Positions 10,901 to 22,107 are shown, counted from the stretch's first letter. The stretch is DNA of 64,000 nucleotides from Dallia pectoralis (GCA_029465975.1 CM055756.1:310001-374000); one strand, 5' to 3'. Notes: a model not told the origin generated them from the sequence alone. Translations and numbers: made by a program.

Positions 10901-11291
10901 AAGTTTCATAAACCAGCTTTTTAGGCTGCCGTGAATGGGGAAAATATTGACATGATACAAATCCAATAAGTCGAATGGGTTCAAAAACTGTGTGCGTAAG
11001 GTACTGGACCTTGCCTTAAAGGCTGGGAATAAACTTTCACCAGTCTTGCTCAGGCTTGCACAGAGCTGGTGTGATAATTGAATAAAGCTAATGATATAGG
11101 CTAGTCACAACAGGTCTGAGAAGAAGATGAACTGCATGCAAGCTGTCATTGTTCTAATGCACCTCCTCACGTTGGTCCCACGTGTGTCTTTGTAGGTGGT
11201 GCGAGCGAAGGAGCGTCTAGAAGAGGAGCTCTCTATTCTGTCACAGGACGGTAAACCCCCGCCAGAACAGAAGCAGACCACAGGAACATGA
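7871..11291 (+). CDS. pam16: PAM16 / TIM16 (Magmas), mitochondrial import motor subunit
   Basis: The exons join cleanly (85+137+66+96 bp, plus ATG) to a 128-residue protein, close to the roughly 125 residues of vertebrate PAM16. Family knowledge: PAM16 sits on the matrix side of the TIM23 translocase, pairs with the J-protein PAM18/DNAJC19 and restrains its stimulation of mtHsp70. Seen: an N-terminal hydrophobic stretch, an Ala-rich linker, then a degenerate J domain (residues about 55-110, with SLQEAQQILNVS) in which the catalytic HPD of true J proteins is replaced by DKT (residues 85-87), the hallmark of PAM16. The C-terminus is hydrophilic and variable. It converges with GLIS2, as in human. 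Intron 1 holds the 23-bp minisatellite and intron 4 holds LINE and Tc1 remnants. Confidence 0.93.
8052..8188 (+). CDS. pam16: PAM16 coding exon 3
   Basis: Acceptor ctgtctgcag|CC; donor CACGAG|gtctgt. It completes Ala30 and encodes residues 31-75, including the Ala/Gly linker and helix I of the J-like domain (MSLQEAQQILNVSTLSPEEI). All family landmarks are present and in frame. Confidence 0.94.
8261..8326 (+). CDS. pam16: PAM16 coding exon 4
   Basis: Acceptor gtttctag|AAG; donor TCTAAG|gtaagg; 22 codons (KYEHLFKVNDKTVGGSYYLQ, then SK). It contains the DKT loop that replaces HPD of active J domains, and the GGSYYLQSK motif typical of PAM16. Confidence 0.95.
8327..8577. other. PAM16 intron 4, 5' part
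   Basis: Intron start. The stretch around 8440-8560 looks like a worn transposon end (cagttgaaaccagatatttt...cacttcaggaaaa), not classified further. Confidence 0.3.
8578..8793 (-). mobile_element. LINE reverse-transcriptase C-terminal fragment
   Basis: One open minus-strand frame of about 70 codons reads GSLVNSVESFHFLTTIAKDL, then KWKLNITSLTKRAQQRMYFL, then a segment with FYTAIIESILTS. This matches the post-catalytic 'KKAQQRLYFLRRL..FYRCTIESIL' region of fish non-LTR retrotransposons. There is no upstream catalytic domain or 3' tail nearby, so it is a fragment inside PAM16 intron 4. Confidence 0.65.
8850..10668 (+). mobile_element. LINE 3' end (RT C-terminus plus 3' tail), split by Tc1
   Basis: The LINE frame is interrupted by the element at 8926-9750. 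Before it comes a D..S-DVIY-like segment; after it comes LLKKLDVIYHSLIRFVTNAH, continuing with VGWPSLTT, HWYQLIYKSLLGKVPLYLSS and WNDLQKSVKL-stop near 10111. This is the C-terminal end common in fish LINEs (LDYGDVIY...LDAVYHSALRF...WNNLQ). A 3' UTR follows with the tail 'ttgcaaatgagaaattgt...cctggttaaata' and an A-rich end at about 10668. It lies in PAM16 intron 4. Related tails occur near 38.65 and 56.8 kb. Confidence 0.75.
8926..9750 (-). mobile_element. Tc1-like element, decayed transposase, inserted in LINE
   Basis: The terminal inverted repeats start CACTCACCTAAA and end TTTAGGTGAGTG, flanked by TA on both sides (8924-8925, 9751-9752). On minus, a transposase starts near 9603 (MGKKGDLSNFENG..., helix-turn-helix) and continues with frameshifts and stops to TLRRMGYNSRRPHRVPLIST and WTVEDWKNIAWSDES (first catalytic Asp region). 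The DDE part beyond is mostly deleted, so it is inactive. It splits the LINE at a TA. Confidence 0.85.
10669..11195. other. PAM16 intron 4, 3' part
   Basis: No repeat family or exon recognised; the intron ends at the acceptor gtctttgtag. Confidence 0.4.
11196..11291 (+). CDS. pam16: PAM16 last coding exon
   Basis: Acceptor ttgtag|GTG; encodes VVRAKERLEEELSILSQDGK plus a Pro/Gln-rich tail ending GT before TGA (11289-11291). VVRAKERL is a conserved PAM16 motif. The last residues are variable in the family. Confidence 0.93.
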   Translation: MVRAKERLEEELSILSQDGKPPPEQKQTTGT

Positions 11292-11342
11292 ACACTCCTC
11301 CACCCCGACCATCCTACCCAATCCACTGTAAATTATATCCCC

Positions 11343-11395
11343 ATTAAAATCCCTGTCATTTTTCAACCAAGGTGTCTGCGTGTGCTTCTATTAAA
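11343..11395 (+). terminator. PAM16 poly(A) signals
   Basis: Two ATTAAA hexamers (11343-11348 and 11390-11395) follow the stop codon at 11291 within about 100 bp, giving a very short 3' UTR. No AATAAA is present. Confidence 0.6.
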
Positions 11396-11572
11396 GATCA
11401 TACTTGTGTTCAATAGGCACCAAACAGAAGCAGGCAGCGCAATAAGACATTTCTCTAATTCTAAAAAGTCAACTGAATTGATTGATGTGTAAAAAGTCTT
11501 CTGAATTGGCCTGACCATTTACCATTTCAGAATGTAAATGCAAAGAGTGGATGTCTAGTAGCAATGAATGAT

Positions 11573-14523
11573 TATATATACACTGCGATCAGAATTATTA
11601 TGCAAATTTGAAGTAAGTGTCATAAACATGAAATATTTCGTTTTTCAATCAAACTCATGGATAGTATTGTGTCTCCGGGCTCTTTGGGTCACTGAAATCA
11701 ATCTCAGGCACCTGTGATAATTAGTTAAACTACTTAAGAAGGATGTTCCACATTATTAAGCCGCAGGTTTCAAGCAATATGGTAAAGAATAAGGATCTCT
11801 GCCAGAGCTGTGCTCGAGACCACCTAAAGCGAGACCGAGACGAGACCGAGACCGAAGGGGGCCGAGACGAGACCAAGACCGAAGGGGGCCGAGACCGAGA
11901 CGAGACCAAGACCGAAGGGGGCCGAGACCGAGACGAGACCGAGACCGAAGGTGGCCGAGACCGAGTCGAGACCGATACCAAAGGGGGCCGAGACCGAGAC
12001 CAGTCATATCAACACTAAATAATATGACATGTTTTTGGTCCAATGACCAATGTAAAAAAAAACACTTGACCAACAGCATCAGATCATCTACTGTGTTGTC
12101 ATCCTGAATGAAATGAATTTTATTAAAAGAGTATGTAGGCCTATTTATTGTCTTATGTAAACATAAAATACGAAAATAAAACCATGATTTTAAAATGCAC
12201 AGGCTATGATATTAAAATTTCTAAAAATCGAATAAATGAAAATCCATCAAACTGTATGTCCTATGTTGATGTAGTAAATGCTAACACATTTTAGATCACA
12301 AGCGACTTGCAATCAAATGATTTGCGCATGATTGGCCGATAAACAAATCTATTTATAATTATTTATCCGTCCACAGGCACGCAGCTTCAGTTGTTTGTCT
12401 GCTTGAGCAGGACACGCAAACGAACCGGTTGCACTGCGCACAGTGTTCATTATTGTTACGAGTGCACATGAGACAGCAGCAAACTAACCCGGTTGAACTG
12501 CGCACAGTGTTCATATAGATCAGACCAAAACCCTTCCAGTTTAATAAAGATCGGACCAAAACGGGTTCAGTTTCATATAGATCGGACCATAACCGTTCCA
12601 GTTTTATGCTCTTTCTGCCGTATGCCCCCCGGACTTATGTATGTCCCACGTCCTTCTGTGTGCATGAGTAATTTCATTTATCGCCCATTTGTAGTTAGCC
12701 TATTAATAATTATTGTTTATATTCGTTTAATTTCGATACAAAACAATATTTTGTTGAAGTCTCTTGTAGGCTATATGAATACACTGTGGTTCATTCGTTA
12801 TTAATTATTGAGTGCAATAGGCGCATGACACATGAATGGGGCTGTATGTATTTGGAGGAATTCGTTCTGTTTATTTAGTGAAACATATTTCTTTATAAAC
12901 GTACCTCTTTTTTTGTAGTTCAACCAAGCCAATCAGACTATTGTCTATATGTGTTCTCGTAGTATTTGTCTGTGTATCGCCCATTCAACCATTGCCATAT
13001 AGGCTCAGTGAAGTGTGATCGGTGTCTGGGTACCGCAATTAGGGTACCAACGCCCAGCGGCGTGGGATTTTGGCGACAGGAAGGCAGTTTAGGTATCAAA
13101 AAACATGTAAATAGTAGTTTTATATATTGTTCGGTTTGTGATTTTGCAATTCTGAAAACGGGACAAGGTAAAATGCACGTATTTAGGAAAAGTCATGGAA
13201 GGACGTCGGCTGTAGCTTTTCAACATTATGTATGTTTTTTAATTACTAACCGCTGTGTGTTTTCGGACAAATTATTTATTTGTGCTCAATGTACTGAATA
13301 TAGGCAAAACGAATATATTGGCAGATTGTGCAGACATGATCGAGCATATGTTTAAGATTGAAGTATTTACGTGAATGGGTGCACCCTCTAGCGACGCTGG
13401 GGGTGGGCTTTTCTTCAAAAGTACATAGCCATTGGCGGGATAAGCCACATCAGAAAAAAACAGTCTGACTCTGGACGAAATACAGCCAATGGAAATACAG
13501 CCTCTACATGTCATACTTAAATATTTTTCTAGAAAAAATTGTGGGCGATAATTTCTACGCTGGTCTCGGCTGGTCTCGGAAGAATTTAAGAGTCCTTACT
13601 GTCCGAGACCGAGTCGAGACCGAGTCCAAATGTAACCGAGACCGAGACGAGACCGAGACCTTAAAAAAGTGGTCTCGAGACCGGTCTCGAGACCGAGACC
13701 GGTCTCGAGTACTACAGCTCTGATCTCTGCTGCGGAAAAGCAAGGTTATGAAAACATTAGATATTTTAAATCTTAAGCATGATCATCTGACTGTGAAGAG
13801 ATTTGTGGCTGATTTGGAGCACAGTTGGGATCGTGCAGATAAAAGCATAGCCAGACAAATTCATCGGATTAAGAGAGCAGCTGTAAAATGCCATTACAAT
13901 GCAGCAAACAGGTATTAGAAGCTCCCTGAAGGTGTGAAAATGACCAAGTAAATAGAGTTTCTGACTGACCATTTTCTTCCATTGTACAACACAAAGAACT
14001 GTGCCTTCTGTAGCATAATCTTCTTCATGCATGTCAATGTACCATGTCATGCTGCAAAGAATACCTCTGTGTCATTGGCTGCTATGGGCATAAAAGGAGA
14101 GAAACCCATGGTGTGGTCCCCCTGACCTCAACCCTATTGAGAACCTTTGGAGCATTCTCAAGCAAAATAGCAATGATGGTGAGATGCAGTTCACATCAAA
14201 ACATCAGCTCTGGGAGTCTATTCTGACATCCTCTGAAAATTATATCAAAGATGGGTTCCTATGTTAACATGTAACTTGCCATGTTAAGATGTGTTATATT
14301 GCAATGGCTTTTGATTTCAGTAAATATGACCTAATGCTGCAAATTCAACAAATGGCCATTTTCAGTTCTTTACAACCTATAGAATGTTTTGAAAAATTAC
14401 TGTTTTTAATGGGTGGTTTGTTTAATGAAATTCAACAAATCACGGTTGGTGATTTGCATCGACTATTTAGGAAAATCCGTGTGAAATTAAATTTGCATAA
14501 TAATTTGGATTGCGGTGTATATA
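11573..14523 (+). mobile_element. Tc1/mariner element carrying a nested hAT
   Basis: The left end (TATATACACTGCGATC..GA, then ATTATTATGCAAATTT) matches the inverted right end (TATATACACCGCAATCC, then AAATTATTATGCAAATTT). Internal + strand transposase remnants are a start near 11780 (MVKNKDLC), which is cut by the hAT, then MKTLDILNLKHDHLTVKRFV after it, and DLNPIENLWSILKQNS (third catalytic region) near 14130, ending near 14265. Multiple stops and deletions make it inactive. Removing the hAT and one duplicated 8-mer restores continuity with the flanking element. Confidence 0.8.
11803..13722. mobile_element. Non-autonomous hAT element, 1920 bp
   Basis: The ends are imperfect inverted repeats: left CAGAGCTGTGCTCGAGACC, right GGTCTCGAGTACTACAGC plus TCTG. 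Both sides are flanked by the 8-bp duplication ATCTCTGC (11795-11802 and 13723-13730), diagnostic of hAT insertion. Subterminal arrays of GAGACCGAGAC-type repeats lie at about 11820-12005 and 13605-13710, probably transposase-binding sites. No transposase frame inside. The interior has small direct repeats (for example 'gatcggaccaaaac' three times at 12510-12600). Confidence 0.9.
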
Positions 14524-16153
14524 CAGTGCCTTGCAAAAGTATTCGGCCCCCTTGAACTTTTCGACCTTTTGCCACATTTCAGGCTTCAAACATGAAGATA
14601 TACAACTGTATTTTCTGGTGAAGAATCCACAACAAGTGGGACACAATCATGAAGTGGAACGAAATTTATTGGATATTTCAAACCTTTTTAACAAATTAAA
14701 AACTGGAAAATTGGGCGTGCGAAATTATTCAGCCCCCTTAAGTTAATACTTTGTAGCGCCACCTTTTGCTGCGATTACAGCTGTAAGTCGCTTGGGGTAT
14801 GTCTCTATCAGTTTGGCACATCGAGAGACTGAAATCTTTGCCCATTCCTCCTTGCAAAACACCTCGAGCTCAGTGAGGTTGGATGGAGAGCGTTTGTGAA
14901 CAGCAGTTTTCAGTTCTTTCCACAGATTCTCGATTGGATTCAGGTCTGGACTTTGACTTGGCCATTCTAACACCTGGATATGTTTATTTGTGAACCATTC
15001 CATTGTAGATTTTGCTTTATGTTTTGGATCATTGTCTTGTTGGAAGACAAATCTCCGTCCCAGTCTCAGGTCTTTTGCAGACTCCATCAGGTTTTCTTCC
15101 AGAATGGTCCTGTATTTGGCTCCATCCATCTTCCCATCAATTTTAACCATCTTCCCTGTCCCTGCTGAAGAAAAGCAGGCCCAAACCATGAGACTGCCAC
15201 CACCATGTTTGACAGTGGGGATGGTGTGTTCAGGGTGATGAGCTGTGTTGCTTTTACGCCAAACATAACGTTTTGCATTGTTGCCAAAAAGTTCGATTTT
15301 GGTTTCATCTGACCAGAGCACCTTCTTCCACATGTTTGGTGTGTCTCCCAGGTGGCTTGTGGCAAACTTTAAACGACACTTTTTATGGATATCTTTAAGA
15401 AATGGCTTTCTTCTTGCCACTCTTCCATAAAGGCCAGCTTTGTGCAGTATACGACTGATTGTTGTCCTATGGACAGAGTCTCCCACCTCAGCTGTAGATC
15501 TCTGCAGTTCATCCAGAGTGATCATGGGCCTCTTGACTGCATCTCTGATCAGTCTTCTCCTTGTATGAGCTGAAAGTTTAGAGGGACGGCCGGGTCTTGG
15601 TACATTTGCAGTGGTCTGATACTCCTTCTATTTCAATATTATCGCTTGCACAGTGCTCCTTGGGATGTTTAAGGCTTGGGAAATCGTTTTGTATCCAAAT
15701 CCGGCTTTAACCTTATCAACAACAGTATCTCGGACCTGCCTGGTGTGTTCCTTGTTCTTCATGATGCTCTCTGTGCTTTAAACGGACCTATGAGTCTATC
15801 ACAGAGCAGGTGCATTTATACGGAGACTTGATTACACACAGGTGGATTCTATTTATCATCATTAGTCATTTAGGTCAACATTGGATCATTCAGAGATCCT
15901 CACTGAACTTCTGGAGAGAGTTTGCTGCACTGAAAGTAAAGGGGCTGAATAATTTCGCACGCCCAATTTTCCAGTTTTTAACTTGTTAAAAAGGTTTGAA
16001 ATATCCAATAAATTTCGTTCCACTTCATGATTGTGTCCCACTTGTTGTGGATTCTTCACCAGAAAATACAGTTGTATATCTTCATGTTTGAAGCCTGAAA
16101 TGTGGCAAAAGGTCGAAAAGTTCAAGGGGGCCGAATACTTTTGCAAGGCACTG
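14524..16153 (-). mobile_element. Near-intact Tc1 element, 1630 bp
   Basis: It begins CAGTGCCTTGCAAAAGTATT and ends with its inverse, with TA at both borders. The terminal repeats (14524-14740 and 15938-16153, about 216 bp) differ at about one position, so the insertion is young. It sits directly against the right end of the 11573-14523 element. The enclosed transposase is described separately. Confidence 0.95.
14743..15762 (-). pseudogene. Tc1 transposase with one in-frame stop
   Basis: From ATG 15760-15762 the minus frame runs 339 codons plus stop, the normal Tc1 size, broken only by a TAG at codon 45 (15628-15630). Seen in order: a paired-like helix-turn-helix (VDKVKAGFGYKTISQALNIP), a GRPSKL linker motif, a second DNA-binding helix set (VHRTTISRILHKAGLYGRVA), then the DDE catalytic core with LWSDETKIELFG (first Asp), FQQDNDPKHKA (second Asp) and SPDLNPIENLW (Glu). 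The core is intact. Re-initiation at the downstream Met (MITLDEL) would lose the first DNA-binding helices. It is inactive or weakly active as it stands. Confidence 0.93.
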
Positions 16154-16157
16154 TATA

Positions 16158-16570
16158 TGGTGGTCCAAGCTGAGTGCACAATGGTAAATAGCATGCAGTG
16201 ATTTTAATGTGTTTTCCAAATAATTTATATAGATAATATCACCATAATCTAAAACACATAAAAGCATGCACAAATTGTCATTGTATTTCCCAATTCAGTG
16301 ACATGGGTTTTACAAGAAAGCCTATCATCTAAACATACTCCTATGTATTTATATGCAGATACCTGTTTGATTTGAATACTCTCCACGCTAGTAATTACAA
16401 AAGTGTTCCTAACTGGGAGTTCACACCTTGAAAAAAACATAACATTTAGTTTAAGCTGTTAAAGACACCTTTTTAGTGAAGACAGACCCGAACTGCATTA
16501 CTGCTTGGTCCGCTGTTGGAGCAATTGAGTACATCACTGTGTCATCTGTATGTAAATGGTATCAAGCATG
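16158..16570 (-). mobile_element. LINE reverse-transcriptase fragment
   Basis: Minus-strand frames, with shifts, give HTDDTVMYSIAPTADQAVM (a variant of the YADD catalytic box), then SAYKYIGVCLDDRLSCKTHV, then VLDYGDIIYINYLENTLKSL. These are the YADD, YKYLGxxLDD and LDYGDVIY landmarks of fish LINEs. Degraded and without a 3' tail. Confidence 0.75.
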
Positions 16571-16957
16571 ATGGCCGAAGTGCTACTGGTTAGATCTAAA
16601 ACCAGATTGATGCTAGGAATACTGTTAGAAAATAGAATATTGTAACTGTTGCCTATAGATTTTACTGTATAAATTGAAGATTATGTTAGTCACTGAACCA
16701 GCAATGATACGTGCAGCACGTTTGAGTACAGGTCTACATTTTCATCAAGGATTTCTTAGTATCACTGGCACACAGAGAGGACTTCTGCTTCTGTGAGTTT
16801 CTGGAAACTATAAACAGGAGTACAATTTTCCAGGATAACGGTTGAAAATTATGACGAGAAATCACTTTTTCTGCAGAGAAAGACTGCATCAACTATATAT
16901 TGTTTGAGTCTGATGTAATTTGCTCAGAAAAAGTAACAGTGGAATTTGCACTTATAT

Positions 16958-17370
16958 CTTAATTGGGTACAAGCGGCCGAAATGGGTTTTCTCAGAAAGG
17001 TGGCTGGCCTCTCCCTTAGGGATAGGGTGAGAAGCTCAGTCATCCGAGGGGAACTCGGAGTAGAGCCGCTGCTCATTTGCGTAGAAAGGAGCCAGTTGAG
17101 GTGGTTCGGGCATCTTGTACGAATGCCACCTGGGCGCCTCCCTAGAGAGGTGTTCCAGGCACGTCCAGCTGGGAGGAGACCTCGGGGAAGACCCAGGACT
17201 AGGTGGAGAGATTATATCTCCACACTGGCCTGGGAACGCCTCGGGATTCCCCAGTTAGAGCTGGCTAATGTTTCCCGGGAAAGAGAAGTTTGGGGTCCCC
17301 TGCTAGAGCTGCTACCCCTGCGACCCGACCCCGGATAAGCGGTTGAAGATGAGATGAGAGATGAGATCTT
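16958..17370 (+). mobile_element. LINE C-terminal end with GATGA-type tail
   Basis: One open + frame reads AAEMGFLRKVAGLSLRDRVR, continuing through GELGVEPLLICVERSQLRWF, GRRPRGRPRTRWRDYISTLA and REVWGPLLELLPLRPDPG-stop (stop near 17336). This is the well-known C-terminus of a fish non-LTR element ('RWFGHLxRMPPGRLP'). The 3' end is a short simple repeat (gatgagatgagagatgag), the usual template-slippage tail. Confidence 0.85.
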
Positions 17371-17849
17371 AATTGCGCAAAAAAAAGGCTTGATTCTCCT
17401 AACCGAAACATATGCATTGATACGGCTTAGCAAGTTTAGAGACTTGATTAAAAAATGACTAATTGGAATTAAGGCTGCATTTCTAATTTAAATGGCTTTA
17501 AATTCGCTTTTCAGGGATCATTTTAACGGAAATAATCATGTGAATAAAGCGTGCATATCTAGGAGCATTCCTAAAAGGAGCATCCTGTAAGTTTATTGAG
17601 TGACACATTTTTTATTTATTTTAAGTGTCTCTGGGTCAAATGATCCCCTTCCAGCGCACCTGTAAATAGCAAATACAGTACTGCTACTGTAAATCCCTCG
17701 TTTGGCAAGGCGGATAATTTTTCCATTCGTCTCCTACCTACGGACAATGTTTAAAACATAAACAAAACTTTTTCTGCAATTCAGCATTAAGACTGAGCTA
17801 CCCATCATCACTTTCCAGAACTGCTTTGAAATGACAGATTGGCAGATGT
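17371..17849. other. Non-coding, nothing recognised
   Basis: No exon, RNA gene or repeat family recognised. Confidence 0.4.
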
Positions 17850-18145
17850 TCTGTGGCACAACTAATGGGGACATTGATGTCTCAGCATACATCTCCAAGT
17901 GTTAATTTGGACATTTTCACTTAGGAGTGTACTCACTTTTGTTGCCTGTTTTTAGAATTAATGGCTGTATGTTGAGTTATTTTGAGGGGACAGGAAATGT
18001 ACTCTGTTGTACAAGCTGTACACTCACAACATTACTTTGTAGCAGTGTAATTTATTCAGTGATGTCACATCAGAAGATATAATCAAATATTTACAAAAAT
18101 GTGAGGGGTGTACTTCCTTATGCAAGATACTGTATATTGGACAGC
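17850..18145. mobile_element. Tc1-family 3' end fragment
   Basis: Contains 'agtgtactcacttttgttgc', 'gttgagttattttgagggga', 'caagctgtacactcac' and 'tatttacaaaaatgtgaggg', the terminal segment of a common fish Tc1-like family, ending near 'aagatactgtata'. No transposase frame left. Confidence 0.6.
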
Positions 18146-18552
18146 TACTATGCTTCTGAAGAAACAGATGTAGAGGAAAGCTGGCTGGAACGCTCGTTCG
18201 CTGGAAACCCCGTTGCCACAAGAACAGCTTCTTCCCCACAGCAGTTTTTTTTGCTCTATTTTCACTGTTCATGTTAGTTGAAAAATGTGTGTCCTAAATG
18301 CTGCAGCAATGGGTCAGAACAAACATGTGAAAACAAACTTTAAAAAAAATCTGGTTCTGTTTCTGATATATTAGACACAGAGATTAATAATAAAGTAGCT
18401 CTAGGTCTATTCATAGTATAATAATTATTCATTCTTTATCTCCTAATACAATAATTGTCAGACTTCACTCCTGTGGTATTAGGCAGGTAGACGCTATTAC
18501 TAGCTTTGCTAAGGGGATCACACAGCCACTGACAAAGAAACGATCAGTCTAT
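18146..18552. other. Non-coding, nothing recognised
   Basis: Short minus frames at 18024-18272 overlap the Tc1 remnant and show no family features. Confidence 0.35.
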
Positions 18553-19215
18553 CATTTTAATGGTAGGCTTATTTGGACAGTGAGAGCCAGAATAACAACC
18601 AAAAAATCAAGAATTACGCATTTCAAATAAGTTAGAAACTGATTTGCATTTTACATGGCTTTGTACATGGTGGCAAAACCCTTGGTGGCAATCACAGAGG
18701 TCAGACCTTTCTTGTAGTTGGCCACCACGTTTGCACACACCTCAGGAAGGATTTTGTGGCACTCCTCTTTGCAGATCTTCTCCAAGTCATTAAGGTTTCG
18801 AGGCTGACTTTGGTAACTCTAACCTTCAGCTACCTACACAGATTTTCTATGGGATTAAGGTCTGGAGACTGGCTCGGCCACTCCAGAACCATAACATGCT
18901 TCTTCCTGAGTCACTCCTTTGTTGCCTTGGCATAACATTTCTACCTCCATGTTTGACGGTGGGGATGATGTTTTTGGGGTCATAGGCAGCATTCTTCCTC
19001 CTCCAAATATGGCGAGTTGAGTTGATGTCAAATAGCTCGATTTTGGTCTCATCTGACCACCACACTTTCACCCAGTTCTCCTCTGAATCATTCAGATGTT
19101 CATTGGCATACTTAAAGAGAATGCTCCTAATCTCAGCTCGTTACCTGTATAAAAGAGCCAGTAAAATGCTAATCAATTAATAATTTATTTGAAATGCGTT
19201 ATTTTGGATTTTATT
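18553..19215 (-). mobile_element. Tc1-like element, internally deleted
   Basis: The ends share an inverted segment ('aattacgcatttcaaataa' near 18610 and 'ttatttgaaatgcgtt' near 19183). Minus-strand transposase remnants include VWWSDETKIELFDIN (first catalytic Asp), HIWRRKNAAYDPKNIIPTVK and HGG, then a deletion to a LEWPSQSP-like stretch. It is the same family as the fragment at 47.83-48.2 kb. Confidence 0.75.
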
Positions 19216-20354
19216 TTTGTTCTGTTCATTTTGTTGTTATTGAATCATCCCAAGACATTTAAAAGTAAAGGTGATATGGCACTGTGGATATGAAACCCCA
19301 AAAAGATTGAATTGCCAAAATTGCATCAGATCTGACAAACAATTTATTCTTTTTTTCCTCCATTGACATCGTTATCAATATCGTAATAAAATTCCTCTAA
19401 AACAGGAGCACACAGCTATGTTGTACCAATTGGAGACTTTTACAACTACAAATGATGCATGTTAGAGGACCTCGAAAACAAGATCCCCGAAAAATATATA
19501 TATATTCATATACATTTTATTTTCATATACTCGTATATATCTATATTTCCACCTATGATAAAAGGCACTTGAAAAAAATACTGACATTTAAAATATCTCA
19601 CAAAATGTGCAAAAAAATTACTTGGATACCTTTGCGCACCACTGTAGCACAGTCAATTGGTTAGTTGACCCAGAGGTAAGCGCCTACTGTGTTTTGTTAT
19701 TCACAATTTACATAGCATAGTTATGGAGTCAATTCAATTACTTTTCCATTTAAAACTCTTTAAGGAAAGTACCGCATTTTTTTCTTGACTGTGACAGGTG
19801 GGGGTGTGGACAGAGCAGGTTTTTCAGCTGTCTTGAAGAGCGTGATTTGAGACATAAAAAAAAGATCATATCCACCCAACACTGAAGTTATTGCTACTGC
19901 TCTAGGCCCTCAAAAAAAAATCAATCAACTAGATTCACTCATTGAGAATGAATTGTCATTTTTCCTATACAATGACCACATTTGGCCATTGGCTTGTCAC
20001 AATAAACACTCCTTGGCAGAACAAAAGTCATGGCACCACAGAATATACTCAAAGGGTTAAAAATTCAAACATACCATTTTTTTATATTGAAAGATGTGGA
20101 ACCTGGTAACGGTTCTGTGTCAAATTCAGCTTCCTCCGCACAGCAACAACAGCAAGAACACTTCCCCGGCTCCAGATGTGTTTGTGTAATTGTTATGAAC
20201 AAGCAAGGCAGCACAAACAGATCTGCAATGGGATATCAGAACTCCCTGTCTCTGGCTTCAATGAGCAAGAGAGACACAGGAGAATGGAGAGATTAAGGCA
20301 TAAAAGGAGAAAGGGGATTGGTCGGGGAGGACAGTCATGTCTGATGATTCCACT
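19216..20354. other. Intergenic, nothing recognised
   Basis: AT-rich, with an (AT)-rich tract near 19496-19550. No gene seen on either strand. Confidence 0.4.
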
Positions 20355-20368
20355 GTTGCCATGGAAAC
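20355..20368. promoter_or_regulatory. X-box (RFX-type) motif
   Basis: GTTGCCATGGAAAC matches the imperfect-palindrome X-box (GTNRCC-N-RGYAAC type) bound by RFX factors, differing at one half-site base. It lies in the gap between PAM16 and GLIS2, about 4.3 kb beyond the GLIS2 stop. Function is inferred. Confidence 0.4.
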
Positions 20369-22107
20369 CGAGCCTGCTTAACACCTGTTACAAGTGATGT
20401 CACCTGACTCTGACAGTACACTGTTAGTCCAATGATATTGAGGTGGTTCTAGCACGTTTACCCGAATAGCCAACTAAAAAGCTCCTGCCAAATACTGGTG
20501 GAATTATCAGAATTTTATTATCACACCTAACAGCCTGGGTTACAGTTGTAAGTTGGTGGCCGTAATATCAGGCAGTCTTTGCCATGTACAAGCGCTCACT
20601 GTATGTTCCCTAAAGTCCGGTTTAAGAGTCCAGCAAGACAGCTGGTTCTGTACTAATATGGCTCAGCCGTTATGGGCTGTCCGCTTTTTGGAGAAGAAGG
20701 TGCAAATGACTCAAATGTGTGCGAGCAGCACCCTGTTCATATCCATATGCAGGCAGCAGTGATTAAGAGGGGCTGAGGCATAAATAGGAATATACAGTGG
20801 ATTCTGCGCGGCACAAATCCTCCATTGGTCTGCCAGAGATAACACCTCCATTTACTCTGACTCAATCATCATTTGCTTAACTGGAATTATACAGTATATA
20901 ATATAGTGCCATATACATATTTTGTGTGTGTGTGTGCATTTCTGTTGAAATGTTTTGCAGCTAGTGAGTTCAGCCTTTTTGGTATGATTAAAGCAGCATA
21001 TTATTTTACTTGTTTGGTGTGGATGAATGGCACCCCTAGCATTTGCCTTCACTGCCTATAAGGCGGGCCGGCCCTGGATTAAAGAAGAAAAAAAGCTGAG
21101 GGCAGACAGAGTTCAGTGGCCTAGTTTTGCTGCTGGCTGGCACTTGTACGAGTCGCTGCCACACATGCAGTAGGCAGAGGGAGAAAAACGAGCGAGTGCT
21201 GACTTCAAGAGGCTCGAGTGAGGGCGGCATGGCCAGATAGAGGGACTCATGCTACAAACACGGCTGCCCTGGTCTGCTGGCACGGAGCATTTCCCTTCAC
21301 TCCACTCTCTTACACACAAACACACATACTCTCCTCTGTTCAGTTACTTCTCCATTAACTCATATCTCAATTCTGCCTTCCCCTTCTCTCCAGACTAGCC
21401 ACCATTTTAGATGCTCAGATTGTAGATTTTGTGAGTCGATTTTGTCACTGGGGTTTCCCCTCATCTGTCTTGCCCAAGGTTTGTTTTTTGGTCAGATTTT
21501 GTGCTCCATCCTGTGGGATTGTTGTGTCTAGTCTATATAGTTGTTTGCCTGGAGGGCCTAGGTGGTCACATGTGCTCATGTGTCAGCAGTGTTTCAGCAT
21601 GACATGGACTGACTCTCCTCCTTCGCAAACCCAATCCTCACCCCAGCCCACGTCCCAGCTCAGTTAAAGGAGAAAGCTGAGGTACAGTGCAGTCATTGCA
21701 AGAAGCATGACACATATTGAGCAACTTCAACATCAGAAAATGTCTCGTCTGAACATTCGTGACAACAAATTAAATGAATTACAAAACAATGCAAATATTG
21801 TGATTATTGTCCAAAACAATGTACAAACATTCTGGAAAATGGTATTGTTAGACCCTTATAGAGGTGGCAGAGGAGAGGTGGAGGGCTATTTATTTCAGTC
21901 TCTTCAGGGAATGTTCCTTGGGTTTAAGGTGCTTCTCTCCTCCCCTCCTCATTAACCCCAGATAGTGGTCCAGTCAACATTCTACATACATCATATCTCT
22001 TTGACGTGAGCATGGCAGGACCCAGAGGCCTCAGAAAAGGTTGCCCTTCATGCCTGAGTGTAAATTTGGAAAAAAACAGGGAATGAAGATGAAGGCAAAC
22101 ATTCTCT
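20369..22107. other. Intergenic, no gene
   Basis: No supportable exon. A segment at about 20770-20880 (gaggcataaataggaatata..., ccattggtctgcc, tgactcaatcatca) carries an AP-1/Maf-like site and is of ordinary complexity. A short TG run sits near 20922. Confidence 0.35.
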
